In this document: positions 63,178-64,000 of the stretch, in pieces | Layout of the letters: every line of letters starts with the position of its first letter | Position numbering within the stretch: the stretch's first letter is position 1 | Notes under the pieces: model-generated | What the model was told of the DNA's origin: nothing | Databases searched by the model: none | Seen by the model: the letters and a program-made list of their open reading frames with translations, nothing else | Translations under genes and position numbers: made by a program | Assembly: GCF_900091605.1 (NCBI RefSeq) | Contig: NZ_FMCQ01000008.1 | Span: forward strand, 186,001 to 250,000 | Direction of reading: 5' to 3' | Length of the DNA stretch: 64,000 nucleotides | Origin: Micromonospora tulbaghiae | GTDB taxonomy: Bacteria; Actinomycetota; Actinomycetes; Mycobacteriales; Micromonosporaceae

Positions 63178-64000
63178 GCGTGCTGCGGATCGGGAACGCG
63201 TCCGGCTTCTACGGCGACCGCTTCACCGCCTGGCGGGAGATGCTCGACGGCGGCGAGCTGGACGTACTGACCGGTGACTACCTGGCGGAGCTGACCATGC
63301 TCATCCTCGGCCGGGACCGGATGCGCGACCCGTCGCTCGGTTACGCCAAGACGTTCCTGCGCCAGGCGGAGGGCGTGCTCGGCACCGCGCTGGAGCGCGG
63401 CGTCACGCTGGTCACCAACGCGGGCGGCCTCAACCCGGCGGGGCTGGCCGACGCGATCCGGTCGCTCGGCGACCGGCTCGGCCTCCAGGTGCGGGTCGGG
63501 TACGTCGAGGGCGACGCGATCCAGCGGCCGGACGCGCTGACCGCGAACGCCTACCTGGGCGCATTCGGGATCGCGGCCTGCCTCGACGCGGGCGCGGACG
63601 TGGTGGTCACCGGGCGGGTCACCGACGCCTCGCTGGTGGTCGGCCCCGCAGTGGCCCGCTTCGGGTGGACCCGCGACGACCTCGACGCGCTGGCCGGCGC
63701 CACGGTGGCCGGGCACCTGATCGAGTGCGGCGCACAGGTCACCGGCGGCAACTTCAGCTTCTTCACCGAGCTGCCGGACGGCGGGCATCGCCCCGGCTTC
63801 CCGATCGCCGAGCTGCACCCGGACGGCTCGACGGTGCTCACCAAGCATCCCGGCACCGGCGGCGCGGTGACGGTCGAGACGGTCACCGCCCAGCTGCTGT
63901 ACGAGGTGGGCGGGCCGGACTACCTGGGGCCGGACGTGGTGACCCGGCTGGACACCGTGCGGCTGGAGCAGGAGGGACCGGACCGGGTACGCGTGTCCGG
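63174..64000 (+). CDS. AtuA-like acyclic terpene/acyl-CoA catabolism protein, 3' end outside window
   Basis: 275 codons visible. DUF1446/AtuA family: 'LRIGNASGFYGDRFTAWREML', 'LTGDYLAELTMLILGRD', 'LVTNAGGLNPAGLADAI', 'VTGRVTDASLVVGPAVARFGW' and 'ECGAQVTGGNF'. AtuA members work in citronellol/geraniol-type or leucine/isovalerate-type pathways. No carboxylase gene seen before the window ends. Confidence 0.88.
   Translation, partial: MSVLRIGNASGFYGDRFTAWREMLDGGELDVLTGDYLAELTMLILGRDRMRDPSLGYAKTFLRQAEGVLGTALERGVTLVTNAGGLNPAGLADAIRSLGDRLGLQVRVGYVEGDAIQRPDALTANAYLGAFGIAACLDAGADVVVTGRVTDASLVVGPAVARFGWTRDDLDALAGATVAGHLIECGAQVTGGNFSFFTELPDGGHRPGFPIAELHPDGSTVLTKHPGTGGAVTVETVTAQLLYEVGGPDYLGPDVVTRLDTVRLEQEGPDRVRVS

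Noticed and set aside
1-64000. tRNA, rRNA genes and insertion sequences
   Set aside because: I saw no tRNA-like cloverleaf with conserved arms, no rRNA sequence and no transposase-like protein.

Overview
The window is chromosomal DNA from a high-GC actinomycete. Codon usage (G/C at nearly every third position), many GTG starts, ATGA/GTGA stop-start overlaps, mycosin and EccC/EccD type VII secretion genes, a MarP-like protease and a gene order close to the Mycobacterium ftsH-folE-folP-folB-folK-panC-panD and hpt-tilS-zincin-PBP4-ppa loci all point there. The palindromic intergenic repeats resemble ones I associate with Micromonosporaceae (Micromonospora or a close relative). That genus call is inference.

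Layout. 1-4.6 kb (minus): nadB (cut by the window edge), a septum-formation-type lipoprotein, panD, panC and a DUF2520 Rossmann protein, i.e. NAD and pantothenate/CoA precursor synthesis. 4.7-7.0 kb (plus): a MidA/NDUFAF7-like methyltransferase overlapping a stand-alone NuoD/NDUFS2-like gene. 7.0-9 kb: a membrane protein with a decapeptide repeat. 9-12.6 kb: an OpuC/ProU-type compatible-solute ABC transporter with a circularly permuted binding protein and a divergent ATPase. 12.6-17.3 kb (minus): membrane proteins, then DUF3180, folK, folB, folP. 17.7-26.3 kb (plus): a tightly coupled operon resembling a reduced type IV secretion/conjugation apparatus (pilin-size 2-TM protein, VirB3/PrgI-like membrane protein, 18-codon minicistron, VirB4-like ATPase, VirB6-like polytopic protein, VirB8/TcpC-like protein, transglycosylase-M23 protein, duplicated-domain protein), with no relaxase. 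27-30.3 kb: an FtsK-like protein with degenerate ATPase motifs and a coiled-coil membrane partner. This whole plus-strand block separates folP from folE, which are adjacent in relatives.

30.4-34.1 kb (minus): folE, ftsH, hpt. 34.2-35.4 kb: a 45-residue membrane protein divergent from a GlxA/AdpA-like regulator. 35.6-40.2 kb: tilS, a zincin, a PBP4-type carboxypeptidase, ppa. 40.3-48.7 kb: eccD, eccC, mycP and two PAP2 phosphatases. 48.7-54.1 kb (minus): MarP-like protease, CoA-type Nudix, TlpA-like lipoprotein, nth, CapA-like lipoprotein, CbiZ. 54.3-55.9 kb: a Crp-type regulator and a phosphoesterase. 55.9-61.6 kb: an unrecognised cluster with a split Alg14/Alg13-type glycosyltransferase, two methyltransferases, a radical SAM enzyme and a divergently placed sugar dehydratase-aminotransferase fusion. 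61.7-64 kb: TetR regulator, mycothiol-type DinB protein and the start of an AtuA-like gene.

The two most interesting regions are the orphan T4SS-like block inside the folate locus and the 55.9-61.6 kb glycosyl/radical-SAM cluster. The MidA-NuoD pair, the permuted binding protein and three classes of palindromic or dispersed repeat, two of which lie inside coding sequence, are also notable.
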